Shown piece after piece: positions 1 through 5,988 of a stretch of DNA of 27,808 nt. Under the pieces are notes generated by a model. That model ran no database searches and was not told where the DNA came from. It saw nothing but the letters and a program-made list of their open reading frames with translations. Positions within the stretch are counted from its first letter, which is position 1. Every line of letters starts with the position of its first letter. The translations under genes were made by a program, and so were the position numbers. The stretch spans positions 1 to 27,808 of the forward strand of contig JACPUP010000049.1 of NCBI GenBank assembly GCA_016192205.1, given 5' to 3'. Source of the stretch: Candidatus Kerfeldbacteria bacterium (lineage in GTDB: Bacteria > Patescibacteriota > Patescibacteriia > SBBC01 > JACPUP01).

Positions 1-979
1 AAAAGAAACGCGTTTCAAAGTTTTCGAACAATTGCACCATGACCCCGCTGTCGTCAGGCGCGAATTGGAGCGGTTCGAGGTATCCGGGAATCGACGCGAC
101 CTCGCGAGACTCCAAGGTTGCCAGGTCAAGTTCTAAGAGCATGGTGTCGGGTACCCCACCGAGATTGTTCCGTCCGATAAATAATCTTTTTCCATTGGCC
201 GAAGTGCGATACGCGCGGTAGGTGATAAAATCGGAGGGATTTTCCGCATACGTTGAACCCGCGAAAAGCGTCGTAACGGTTTCGGTGTTGAGGTCTACGG
301 CCAAGAGAAACGTTTCGGCCAATTCGTGCTGGGCGTGTGTGGCGACGATGAGTTGCGAGTTTGAATCATCGAAAGCTGCTGGTTCGATGACGAGGTGCTC
401 GGAAACGCCGAAAGTATCAGGGGTCAATGTTTTCGTTTCACCCGTCGCTTCATCGTGCAAAGCAATGGAAAAGGCCAATGGACATGGTACGTCCACAACA
501 CTTTGCCGACAATCTGCCCCGGCAGTGGCGCGGTATCGGCCATCGGAAGAGGCCACCTCAATTGGGTTGGACGGCACTCCCGAATCGAGCTTTCGCTCAC
601 GCACGAGTCGACCGTCCCGATCAATCCGTCGTTCAATCACCGTTTGGTAAAACCACGGGGATTCAGTGTCGAGGGTTTCTGTGGTGTAGAACTGGAGTTC
701 CTGAGCGTCGAACGCCCCGGCCAGCGGCAGGAAGTGTTCCCCTGGCATCTCGTAGATGGCTTGCGGCCGACCGGACATTCCATCAACGCGGTAGAGGGTA
801 ACCCTACCAATGGGGTTATCGGCTCGATCGAAACGGATGACCTCACCAACCGAATAAAACACGGAAACGGTTGGGGTGGATCGTAACGAAAATGTATTTG
901 GGAACACCTGGGCCGCAACAATTCCTACCACAAGGGTGGCGGCGGTGAGCGTAACGGCGAGGATGGTGTGGCGGTACAT
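1..979 (-). CDS. Exported or membrane-anchored protein, C-terminus cut by window edge
   Basis: An open frame of 326 codons runs from ATG at 979 to the left edge without a stop, so the C-terminus is missing. The N-terminus (MYRHTILAV, then about 15 hydrophobic residues ending near VAAQVF) looks like a signal peptide or signal anchor. The rest is soluble and strand-rich, with repeated short phrases of the type LDLxTxExxxV followed by a loop and a hydrophobic strand (about residues 235-250 and 285-305), as in TolB/WD40-like propellers. I do not recognise the family. An extended -10 (TGcTACACT, TACACT at 1002-1007) lies upstream. It is not a known operon partner of its neighbours. Confidence 0.8.
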   Translation of the reverse strand, partial: MYRHTILAVTLTAATLVVGIVAAQVFPNTFSLRSTPTVSVFYSVGEVIRFDRADNPIGRVTLYRVDGMSGRPQAIYEMPGEHFLPLAGAFDAQELQFYTTETLDTESPWFYQTVIERRIDRDGRLVRERKLDSGVPSNPIEVASSDGRYRATAGADCRQSVVDVPCPLAFSIALHDEATGETKTLTPDTFGVSEHLVIEPAAFDDSNSQLIVATHAQHELAETFLLAVDLNTETVTTLFAGSTYAENPSDFITYRAYRTSANGKRLFIGRNNLGGVPDTMLLELDLATLESREVASIPGYLEPLQFAPDDSGVMVQLFENFETRFF

Positions 980-1303
980 ATCGTTCAATGGAGGCTGTAC
1001 CAGTGTAGCACACCAACAGCCGCGAGACGGACACCGACTCGCTCGTTGACAACAAGGGCGCGTAGTTCCCGTCCGCTTTCGTCTACGGCAGAGGGTCGGG
1101 TGCGGAAGGCGGTCGATCCGGCAGGAGAAGCCGTCGTGGAGCCAGTCAGAAGGACCGAAAATACAAGAGTCCGGAGGCGTGGGTTCGACAGTCGGTCAAA
1201 GTGCGTCCGGACTCGCCAACGCCACCAAGCGGCTGGTCAGTCCGTGAACGGGTTCGTCCCGCTCGCGTTTCGTGCAGCCACCGTTTCCTTTTTCCCTGCC
1301 CCT
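980..1303. other. Gene-free interval
   Basis: No convincing coding frame is present on either strand. It contains the extended -10 (1002-1007) for the exported protein and one isolated copy of the 11-mer GTGCAGCCACC (1272-1282), which recurs around the ssb genes. No tRNA, RNase P or tmRNA signature was found. Confidence 0.5.
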
Positions 1304-1553
1304 TTACGGCCGGAGCGATTGTTCGTCGGTGATTCCCTTTTCGACCAGGATGTTCGAAATCCGGTCAACGCGGCCCTTTAAGGATAATCTCTTCCTAGCG
1401 CCAGGCTTCGGTACGCTTCAAATATCCGTCCGTCTCGATGATGAGACTATCAATTTTTTTTCCGACCGCATCCACAATCTTCACTCCGAGAGCCTCGGTC
1501 TCGGTCCGAATAAGCGTTTGAAGCTTTTTCCAGTCGGTCGCAATCAGTGCCAT
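1304..1553 (-). pseudogene. Decayed coiled-coil protein gene (nonsense plus frameshift)
   Basis: From ATG at 1553 the frame gives 52 residues (MALIATDWKKLQTLIRTE...YLKRTEAWR) and meets TAG at 1395-1397. The reading continues past the stop for a few codons (EEIILKG), then must shift by one base at a GGG run to give RVDRISNILVEKGITDEQSLRP and a TAA at 1304-1306. The joined product, about 83 residues, is an amphipathic coiled-coil protein of the kind common in small-genome bacteria. Two lesions make a pseudogene likelier than a sequencing error. The 52-residue first part could still be made. A promoter sits just upstream at 1566-1595. The family name is not recognised. Confidence 0.6.
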
Positions 1554-1565
1554 AGGGTCAAACCG

Positions 1566-1595
1566 AGTATAGCCGAGAAGAATGAATCGTGTAAA
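1566..1595 (-). promoter_or_regulatory. Sigma70-type promoter before the decayed coiled-coil gene
   Basis: TTTACA (1590-1595), an 18-base spacer, then TATACT (1566-1571). The expected start of transcription lies about 6 bases before the ATG at 1553, so the mRNA would be almost leaderless. Confidence 0.55.
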
Positions 1596-1640
1596 TCATA
1601 TTAGCTGCTTCGACCTCCCCGCCTTCCTCCCCCGTACGAA

Positions 1641-1693
1641 ATAGACAAGTTTTGGTGGCTGCACAATACTTATCTGATAAAGATCACGTGCGG
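1641..1693. repeat. 53-bp direct repeat, copy 1 (3' of ssb paralogue 1)
   Basis: Identical base for base to 2303-2355, 662 bp apart. It starts ATAGACAAG, contains GGTGGCTGCAC (1654-1664), the palindrome TTATCtGATAA and CACGTG. Weaker similarity continues beyond it (GGTGGAGAGA at 1706-1715 and 2370-2379). Part of it, AGACAAG...GGTGGCTGC, is inverted relative to a copy in the ssb leader at 2096-2112. It has no T-run, so it is not an obvious terminator. Confidence 0.9.
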
Positions 1694-1729
1694 GGAAAGG
1701 AGAGGTGGAGAGATCGAAGCAGCCGAGGG

Positions 1730-2080
1730 TTACTCCTCGGCATCAGGTGATTGGGGCGAGAGCAAGATGAGATTTTCCGCGATGATGTTGACCGCGCTTT
1801 GCTTGGCCCCAGTTTTGTTCGTAAACGTCTGGTGGGCAATCCGGCCTTCAAGGTAGACTTTATTCCCTTTCTTCACGTACTGGGCCACGACCTCGCCGAG
1901 CTTCCCCCAGGCTGCCACCGGATGAAATTCCACCGTCTCGTTCTTTTCCTTGGATTGCGGGTCGCGCCAGACACGGTTGGTGGCAAGGGTAAACGTGGTT
2001 AACCCACCTCCCTTGCCTGTTTTCTTCGCCTCGGGATCACGCACGAGATTCCCGACGAGCGTCACGCGGTTGAAATCCAT
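1730..2080 (-). CDS. ssb: Single-stranded DNA-binding protein, paralogue 1
   Basis: 116 residues starting MDFNRVTLVGNLVRDPEAK, the classic N-terminal OB-fold signature of bacterial SSB. The conserved aromatic/basic strand segments follow (TLATNRVWRD, VEFHPVAAWGKLGEVVAQYVKKGNKVYLEGRI). It coats single-stranded DNA in replication and repair. The ATG at 2080 is chosen because the family begins there and GGAG lies 9 bases upstream; a longer upstream frame exists but is not SSB-like. The C-terminus is very short (SPQSPDAEE) and lacks the DDDIPF-type tip that recruits partner proteins. It is tandem with a second ssb (2393-2746), and the two share roughly 60-65% of residues by eye. Confidence 0.95.
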   Translation of the reverse strand: MDFNRVTLVGNLVRDPEAKKTGKGGGLTTFTLATNRVWRDPQSKEKNETVEFHPVAAWGKLGEVVAQYVKKGNKVYLEGRIAHQTFTNKTGAKQSAVNIIAENLILLSPQSPDAEE

Positions 2081-2392
2081 ACGATGTGACTCCACGCAGC
2101 CACCGCTTGTCTCTGATGCTCTCGTCAAACGATGCCTGACGACAGTATCCGAGGGCTGCCCTGTACGATTTCGGTTATCCCGAGTTTGACCGGGTTCGAA
2201 CCGCAGGAACGATTCGATGAATGCCCTGAACACGGTACCGCTCCCTTGTCAATGAACGTTCCCTTCCCCCGGCCTCCCCACCGTCACTGTGAACCGCTCG
2301 GGATAGACAAGTTTTGGTGGCTGCACAATACTTATCTGATAAAGATCACGTGCGGCCCTTCAGGATGGGTGGAGAGACCGGGGACGGTCAGG
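2081..2392. other. Intergenic region between the ssb paralogues
   Basis: Holds a copy of GCAGCCACC-n-CTTGTCT (2096-2112) in the ssb1 leader, an inverted repeat TCGTCA-N9-TGACGA (2122-2142) that could be an operator, and copy 2 of the 53-bp repeat (2303-2355). I see no coding frame with codon-like structure and no convincing -35/-10 pair. Confidence 0.5.
2303..2355. repeat. 53-bp direct repeat, copy 2 (between ssb paralogues)
   Basis: Perfect copy of 1641-1693. It lies 3' of ssb paralogue 2 and 5' of paralogue 1. The perfect identity contrasts with the diverged ssb genes beside it. Confidence 0.9.
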
Positions 2393-2746
2393 CTAGGCCT
2401 GATCGTCAACGGCTGATTTGGGAGTGAGCAGGATGAGGTTTTCGGCCACGACCTCGACGGTTTTCTGTTTGCCTCCCGTTTTGCTTTCGAACGTCTTGTG
2501 GGCAAGCCGGCCCTCCACGTAGACCTTGCTGCCCTTCTTGAGGTACTGCCCGGCCACTTCGCCGAGCCGGCCCCAGGCGGCGACGGGATGGAAGTCCACG
2601 GCTTCCTTCTTCGTTTTCGTTTCCCGATCGGTCCAGACGCGATTCGTCGCGACCGTGAACGCGGTCAGCGATCCGGATTTTCCGGCGGTTTTGGTTTCCG
2701 GGTCGCGGACGACGTTCCCGATGATAGTGATGCGGTTCAAATCCAT
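2393..2746 (-). CDS. ssb: Single-stranded DNA-binding protein, paralogue 2
   Basis: 117 residues starting MDLNRITIIGNVVRDPETK, with VATNRVWTD and the VDFHPVAAWGRLGEVAGQYLKKGSK segment, a typical SSB OB fold. The ATG at 2746 has AAAGG a few bases upstream. As in paralogue 1, the acidic partner-binding tip is absent (ends SAVDDQA). The leader carries TGCAGCCACC (2760-2769), the inverse of a motif in the repeat behind the gene. Two consecutive ssb genes are unusual for a small genome: one copy may serve replication and the other recombination or DNA uptake, but this is inference. Confidence 0.95.
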   Translation of the reverse strand: MDLNRITIIGNVVRDPETKTAGKSGSLTAFTVATNRVWTDRETKTKKEAVDFHPVAAWGRLGEVAGQYLKKGSKVYVEGRLAHKTFESKTGGKQKTVEVVAENLILLTPKSAVDDQA

Positions 2747-2838
2747 AGCCTTTCTGTTCTGCAGCCACCGTGACTTATCGGCTCCCGTCACCGGTGCAAC
2801 CGGCGGTGGCGGGAAGCGGTGAGTATCCGCCGTTTCTG

Positions 2839-3093
2839 CTATTCGTTCAGGATCAATTGTCCAAAGAAGAGTATCGCGCCGGCCACGAGAGCACCCAAGG
2901 CCAGGGCCTGACGTTTCAAGGAGAGCAGCACGAACGGGAAGGCAATCGGCACCACCGGACCAATCATTCCAAGGAACCAAGAAGTGGAACCAATCTGGCC
3001 GCTTTGGAAAAGACGCACGGCCGCATACACCGCCAGATTGAGGAGTGCCCCCCAAACGTATTGGAGATTCGGATGGTGAACGATGGGTCGCAT
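2839..3093 (-). CDS. Small membrane protein, two or three TM helices
   Basis: 84 residues, starting MRPIVHHPNLQYVWGALL. Hydrophobic segments span about residues 12-28, 40-58 and 63-81, so this is an integral membrane protein with almost no soluble part. It follows the cysteine-rich lipoprotein gene by 44 bases, and a perfect 9-bp hairpin (3105-3131) lies between them, so the two are probably cotranscribed. No Shine-Dalgarno sequence precedes the ATG. I do not recognise the family. Confidence 0.65.
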   Translation of the reverse strand: MRPIVHHPNLQYVWGALLNLAVYAAVRLFQSGQIGSTSWFLGMIGPVVPIAFPFVLLSLKRQALALGALVAGAILFFGQLILNE

Positions 3094-3104
3094 ACGGTGA
3101 GAGT

Positions 3105-3131
3105 GGGATCGGCGGCGGAGTCGCCGATCCC
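3105..3131 (-). promoter_or_regulatory. Intercistronic hairpin
   Basis: GGGATCGGC (3105-3113) pairs perfectly with GCCGATCCC (3123-3131) around a 9-base loop. It lies between the lipoprotein stop (3138) and the ATG of the small membrane protein (3093). There is no following T-run, so it is more likely an mRNA stabiliser or translation-modulating stem than a terminator. Confidence 0.6.
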
Positions 3132-3137
3132 GAGGGA

Positions 3138-3854
3138 TTACCCCTTGTGCCAGCACTTGGGGTGGCGAATGAGCGGACTGCAGTTGCGGAAAACACCACA
3201 GTACGCATCGCCCGGGTAGGAACAGAGGCCAAACAGCGGCCAGGCGACGCTGCAGTCGGAACCCGGAAAACCCATCCAGCGCGCCGTCCGGCAACCGGCG
3301 AAGCTCCAGAGACCGTTGTTGTCGTTGCACGCAGCGCAGTTGGTGCAGGACCCCTCGATCGCCGGCGCGCCCTTCGGACGATGGTGGACGCAGCCCGCTT
3401 CCTCGAAACGGAACGGCCACTCGAAGCGGAGCGAACCGTCTGGGAAGGACTCGATCGCGAGGGGCGGCGGTTTCACCGGCACCTGGCCATCGATGAGGAG
3501 GCGCGGGACTGCGCATGCAGCGGAAGCTTTGGACGGGGGCAGTTCAAACCCCGCGTCCGCTGCGGGAGAGACGACCATCGTGCTGTCGAAGACGAGGGCG
3601 ACACGACGGTCAGGCATCGGGAAAAGCCAGGTGACGGTTCCATCGGCCTCCTCGGTGAAGGTCGAGCCGTAGTAGGCCAGCCGCCTCCGATCGGCCTCCG
3701 GGACGGCCTGGAACTCCGCCTGGGGAATGCCAGTCATCCGGCCGTACAGAAACCCGTGCCGAAGGCGATCGGTCTCGGTCGGCGTTGCCGCGTTCTTGGC
3801 GCAACCGGCCGCCAGTAGAACCAGAATGCTTAACGTCGTCAACATGCGACGCAT
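3138..3854 (-). CDS. Cysteine-rich lipoprotein
   Basis: 238 residues. The N-terminus MRRMLTTLSILVLLAAGC has a short hydrophobic stretch and the lipobox LAAGC with Cys18, so the mature protein should be lipid-anchored on the outside of the membrane. The ATG at 3854 has GAGGAG 6-7 bases upstream; longer upstream extensions are not coding-like. The middle part is a strand-rich domain. The last ~85 residues hold ten cysteines (in motifs such as SCTNCAAC, GSDCS, DAYCG, RNCS), many with aromatic and glycine neighbours, suggesting a disulfide-stabilised extracellular knot. No known family is recognised. It has a strong promoter and a long leader (3855-4091) with boxes shared with the neighbouring operon. 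Confidence 0.8.
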   Translation of the reverse strand: MRRMLTTLSILVLLAAGCAKNAATPTETDRLRHGFLYGRMTGIPQAEFQAVPEADRRRLAYYGSTFTEEADGTVTWLFPMPDRRVALVFDSTMVVSPAADAGFELPPSKASAACAVPRLLIDGQVPVKPPPLAIESFPDGSLRFEWPFRFEEAGCVHHRPKGAPAIEGSCTNCAACNDNNGLWSFAGCRTARWMGFPGSDCSVAWPLFGLCSYPGDAYCGVFRNCSPLIRHPKCWHKG

Positions 3855-4097
3855 CGCTGTCTCCTCTCGTGGAGGGTGGAGATGGAAGGAACACGGGAGA
3901 TGAACTCTGCTCATCTCCCGCCAGGCCACCAAAGCGCTGACGGGAAACGAACCTGTCCCCAAACTTGTCCCCACTCGCGGCGACGGCGCACGGATGCGAC
4001 GGCGGTAGGGGAAAACCGCGTCTCTCGCTATCAAGGAACCGTTTGTTTTCCTCCTCGCGACGGCGCTATTTTTTGCGACGGCTCATTTTCTATATCC
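3855..4097 (-). promoter_or_regulatory. Long structured leader of the lipoprotein gene with four GCCGTCGC boxes
   Basis: About 236 bases separate the predicted transcription start (~4091) from the ATG. On the minus strand GCCGTCGC occurs four times (4075-4082, 4057-4064, 3996-4003, 3980-3987). One lies within AGCGCCGTC, the exact arm of the inverted repeat at the asparaginase-like promoter. A perfect 9-bp stem (3895-3903 with 3911-3919) lies near the start codon, but GAGGAG is outside it. At 3941-3973 is the paired phrase GGGGACAAGTTTGGGGACAGG, then CGTTTCCC. No coding frame is convincing here. Confidence 0.55.
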
Positions 4098-4126
4098 ATA
4101 GTACGCCAAGGAATCCTGGTCGTCAA
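4098..4126 (-). promoter_or_regulatory. Sigma70-type promoter of the lipoprotein gene
   Basis: TTGACG (4121-4126), 17-base spacer, TACTAT (4098-4103). The -35, spacer length and -10 are exactly the same as at 5871-5899. Confidence 0.75.
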
Positions 4127-4127
4127 G

Positions 4128-4149
4128 AGAAAAACGCGGTCAGCCGCGT
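4128..4149 (-). terminator. Rho-independent terminator of the asparaginase-like operon
   Basis: Perfect stem ACGCGG-CTGA-CCGCGT (4134-4149) followed on the minus strand by five T residues. It lies about 50 bases after the stop of the NDT-RHH gene and just before the lipoprotein promoter. Confidence 0.85.
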
Positions 4150-4201
4150 CTCGCCCCAAACCTTTTAGCCCGCTCCCCCGTTTTCCTCCCCACTCACCCG
4201 T

Positions 4202-4801
4202 CTACTCCTTTCCTCCATCGAACTTCCGCCACTGGTCGTCGTCGCGCATGAGTCGCTCGATCTGCTGCCGCAGCCAATCGGCTTTGGTCAGTTTCGTGTT
4301 CTGCGTGCGAAACGCGAGGTAGCGTTCGATGGACCGCGTGATGCGCAGGGTGAACTTGATGCGGGGGACTTCTTTCACGGCAACGCCGGCCGCGCCAGCC
4401 AGAAACGCTTCAACCTGCCGCTCGAGGTTCTGATCGGTATACGCCACCACCCGCACCCACTTCGGCACGGCCTTGGCGGTCAGGTGCCGGAACAAATCCG
4501 GCACGGTGCCTCGTTGGTAGAGGAAGAGGGTCGGCTTTTTCGTGGTGATCGCAAAGGCGACGAGATACCCGGCCTGCTGGTCCGAATGGGTGCCGTTGAC
4601 CACGATCGCGTCCATCGTTTCCAATAGCGGCTGCTCCAACGCTTCGGCCCGTTCCCGCTCCTCGGCCGGGAGATCAACCTCCTGACGCTCCGTGTTCGAT
4701 GACAGCCAGACATCCGCGCGCTTCAAAACCTTCCGGATGCTGTCGTAATCGTCCTCCAGGTCGCGGCGGTTGGTCACGGGACCGTAGAAGTACACTTTCA
4801 T
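4202..4801 (-). CDS. Nucleoside deoxyribosyltransferase-like protein with C-terminal ribbon-helix-helix domain
   Basis: 199 residues. Residues 1-140 resemble the nucleoside 2-deoxyribosyltransferase/DNPH1 fold: MKVYFYGPVT at the start (family usual MKIYFAGP), then a strand-loop-helix DAIVVNGTHSDQQAGYLVAFA at 64-84, where the family has the catalytic Glu loop and a GYE(I/L)G helix. Here the catalytic Glu position is Asn69 and the second Glu is Leu80, so hydrolase activity is doubtful; it may only bind a nucleotide. Residues 146-190 look like an Arc/CopG ribbon-helix-helix DNA-binding unit (strand IKFTLRIT, two helices split by KLTKAD). The ATG overlaps the TGA of the upstream asparaginase-like gene (ATGA), so the two are translationally coupled. 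Inference: a ligand-sensing autorepressor. Confidence 0.65.
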   Translation of the reverse strand: MKVYFYGPVTNRRDLEDDYDSIRKVLKRADVWLSSNTERQEVDLPAEERERAEALEQPLLETMDAIVVNGTHSDQQAGYLVAFAITTKKPTLFLYQRGTVPDLFRHLTAKAVPKWVRVVAYTDQNLERQVEAFLAGAAGVAVKEVPRIKFTLRITRSIERYLAFRTQNTKLTKADWLRQQIERLMRDDDQWRKFDGGKE

Positions 4802-5829
4802 ACGGCCCGGGGTGACGTGGGTGGGACGTGCTCGCCGGCGCTGTCCTGGTCCAACAGCTTCTGCAGCCGTTTCGGATCGGACGTCTGCCCGCGCGCCCAC
4901 ATGAACTTTACGAGGGCGGCCACCGGGCTCATCAGTTCCACGAACAGGAACGGCAGCTGCTTCGGCCGCTCGGCGAAGTGGTGCGCGTAGAGCGCGACCG
5001 GCACCCCGCGCCGGTGCCACGACGCCAGGGCATCGAGCGTCCGCTGCGGGATGGCGGTGATGTGCATCGCGGTCACGAAGACGCCGTGGGCCTTCGAACG
5101 GACCGCGCTCTCGAGCGGCTGCAAGGACGGCAGGCCCGGCTGCACGTCGAGCTGGAGGACGTTCGGATCGAATTTCGGGGAGACTTTGAGTGCGCGGTCG
5201 CCGCGGCGGACGTAGTGCGAAAAGAACTTCGTGCCGAAGTCGATCTTCCCGAGCACGATGCGGTCGTACGAATCGAAGGCGTTGAGCGCGCCCGGCCGGT
5301 TCATCGTCACCTGCGAGCCGCGGAAAATGCGGCTGCCGAAGACGACGCAGACCTCGGCCACCTCCGAGACGGCCACCTGAAGCGCGTTCACGAGATTGGC
5401 CTTGACGCCCAGACTCGAGTACTGACCAAACCCCTCTTTGCTGACGGTCTGCCGGCGCCCCTCTTTCGGCACGATCGGCGACCCGGTCATGACGACCGGC
5501 ACGGGCAGCTTCTGAAGCATAAAAGACAGCGCGGCCGCCGAATAGGCGAGGGTATCGATCGCATGGAGCACGAAAAATCCATCGAACCGCTTGGCTTCGC
5601 GGCCGATGGTCCCGGCGACTTGGACCCACTGTTTCGCTCCAATGGCGGCGCCTTCCCCGCCGTAGACGAAAAACGGCTCGATCGACGCGATGATTTCCAT
5701 CTCGCCCATCTGCGCCAGCCAGCGGTCCATATCCTTCGGCGCGCGCACGGTGTCGCCCGGGCGGTCGCGCTCGTCAAGCGTCGTACCCCCGCAGAAGAGG
5801 ATGGCAATGCGTTTGCGTCGGAAAGCCAT
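4798..5829 (-). CDS. Type I asparaginase homologue, catalytic residues altered
   Basis: 343 residues. It aligns well by eye with cytoplasmic (AnsA-type) L-asparaginase: IAILFCGGTT at 8-17 (family TGGTIG; nucleophile Thr kept as Thr16), FFVLHAIDTLAYSAAALSFML around 85-105 (family HGTDTM-Y-A-ALSFML), VVMTGS at 112-117 and FRGSQVTMNR at 169-178 (family YRGNRTTKAH). The Thr of the Thr-Asp-Lys triad is Ile91 and the Lys is Met176, while Asp92 stays. The Ser of the substrate loop is replaced in a GGEGAAIG segment. An insertion lies at about 120-140. Asparagine hydrolysis is therefore unlikely; it may bind another small ligand. No Shine-Dalgarno is seen. It is the first gene of the operon with the NDT-RHH gene. 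Confidence 0.8.
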   Translation of the reverse strand: MAFRRKRIAILFCGGTTLDERDRPGDTVRAPKDMDRWLAQMGEMEIIASIEPFFVYGGEGAAIGAKQWVQVAGTIGREAKRFDGFFVLHAIDTLAYSAAALSFMLQKLPVPVVMTGSPIVPKEGRRQTVSKEGFGQYSSLGVKANLVNALQVAVSEVAEVCVVFGSRIFRGSQVTMNRPGALNAFDSYDRIVLGKIDFGTKFFSHYVRRGDRALKVSPKFDPNVLQLDVQPGLPSLQPLESAVRSKAHGVFVTAMHITAIPQRTLDALASWHRRGVPVALYAHHFAERPKQLPFLFVELMSPVAALVKFMWARGQTSDPKRLQKLLDQDSAGEHVPPTSPRAV

Positions 5830-5837
5830 AGTTGTGC

Positions 5838-5867
5838 AGCGCCGTCGCGTTCAGTATCGACGGCGCT
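5838..5867 (-). promoter_or_regulatory. Perfect inverted repeat at the transcription start of the asparaginase-like operon
   Basis: AGCGCCGTC and its exact complement GACGGCGCT (5838-5846, 5859-5867) are separated by 12 bases. The upstream arm begins 3 bases after the -10 and covers the predicted start site (~5864). It can be an operator or a 5' hairpin. The same 9-mer occurs in the lipoprotein leader at 4059-4067. Confidence 0.7.
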
Positions 5868-5870
5868 TGC

Positions 5871-5899
5871 ATAGTACGAATTGCAGCCGGCGCCGTCAA
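5871..5899 (-). promoter_or_regulatory. Sigma70-type promoter of the asparaginase-like operon
   Basis: TTGACG (5894-5899), 17-base spacer, TACTAT (5871-5876); leader about 35 bases. Same hexamers as the lipoprotein promoter. Confidence 0.8.
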
Positions 5900-5958
5900 T
5901 AAAAACGGTCCGGGGCCAGACGTCAGACTCTTCCGTGTCTGCGCCCAGCCTCCGGACC
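5898..5958 (-). terminator. Rho-independent terminator of the pyrF-pyrE operon
   Basis: GGTCCGG (5952-5958 on the minus strand) pairs with CCGGACC (5907-5913), with an inner CAGAC/GTCTG stem, followed by GTTTTTATT. It ends right at the -35 of the next promoter. Confidence 0.85.
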
Positions 5959-5988
5959 TTCGCCGATCGCGTGATCGGCAGTGCGAGC

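Noticed and set aside
2189..2205. GGGTTCGAACC, resembling a tRNA T-arm
   Set aside because: Stems beside the loop do not pair on either strand and there is no acceptor or anticodon arm.
1641..2769. Integron-like cassette (attC) reading of the ssb repeats
   Set aside because: The GTTRRRY/RYYYAAC core sites of attC are not present and no integrase is in the window.
4802..5629. Minus-strand frame extending the NDT-RHH gene upstream to 475 codons
   Set aside because: The extra part overlaps the asparaginase-like gene in another frame, is Arg/Pro-rich and has no domain; the ATGA start at 4801 is better.
4828..5874. Long plus-strand frame of 348 codons opposite the asparaginase-like gene
   Set aside because: It mirrors the codon pattern of the real gene in a GC-rich sequence, has Arg/His/Glu-rich composition and no family motif.
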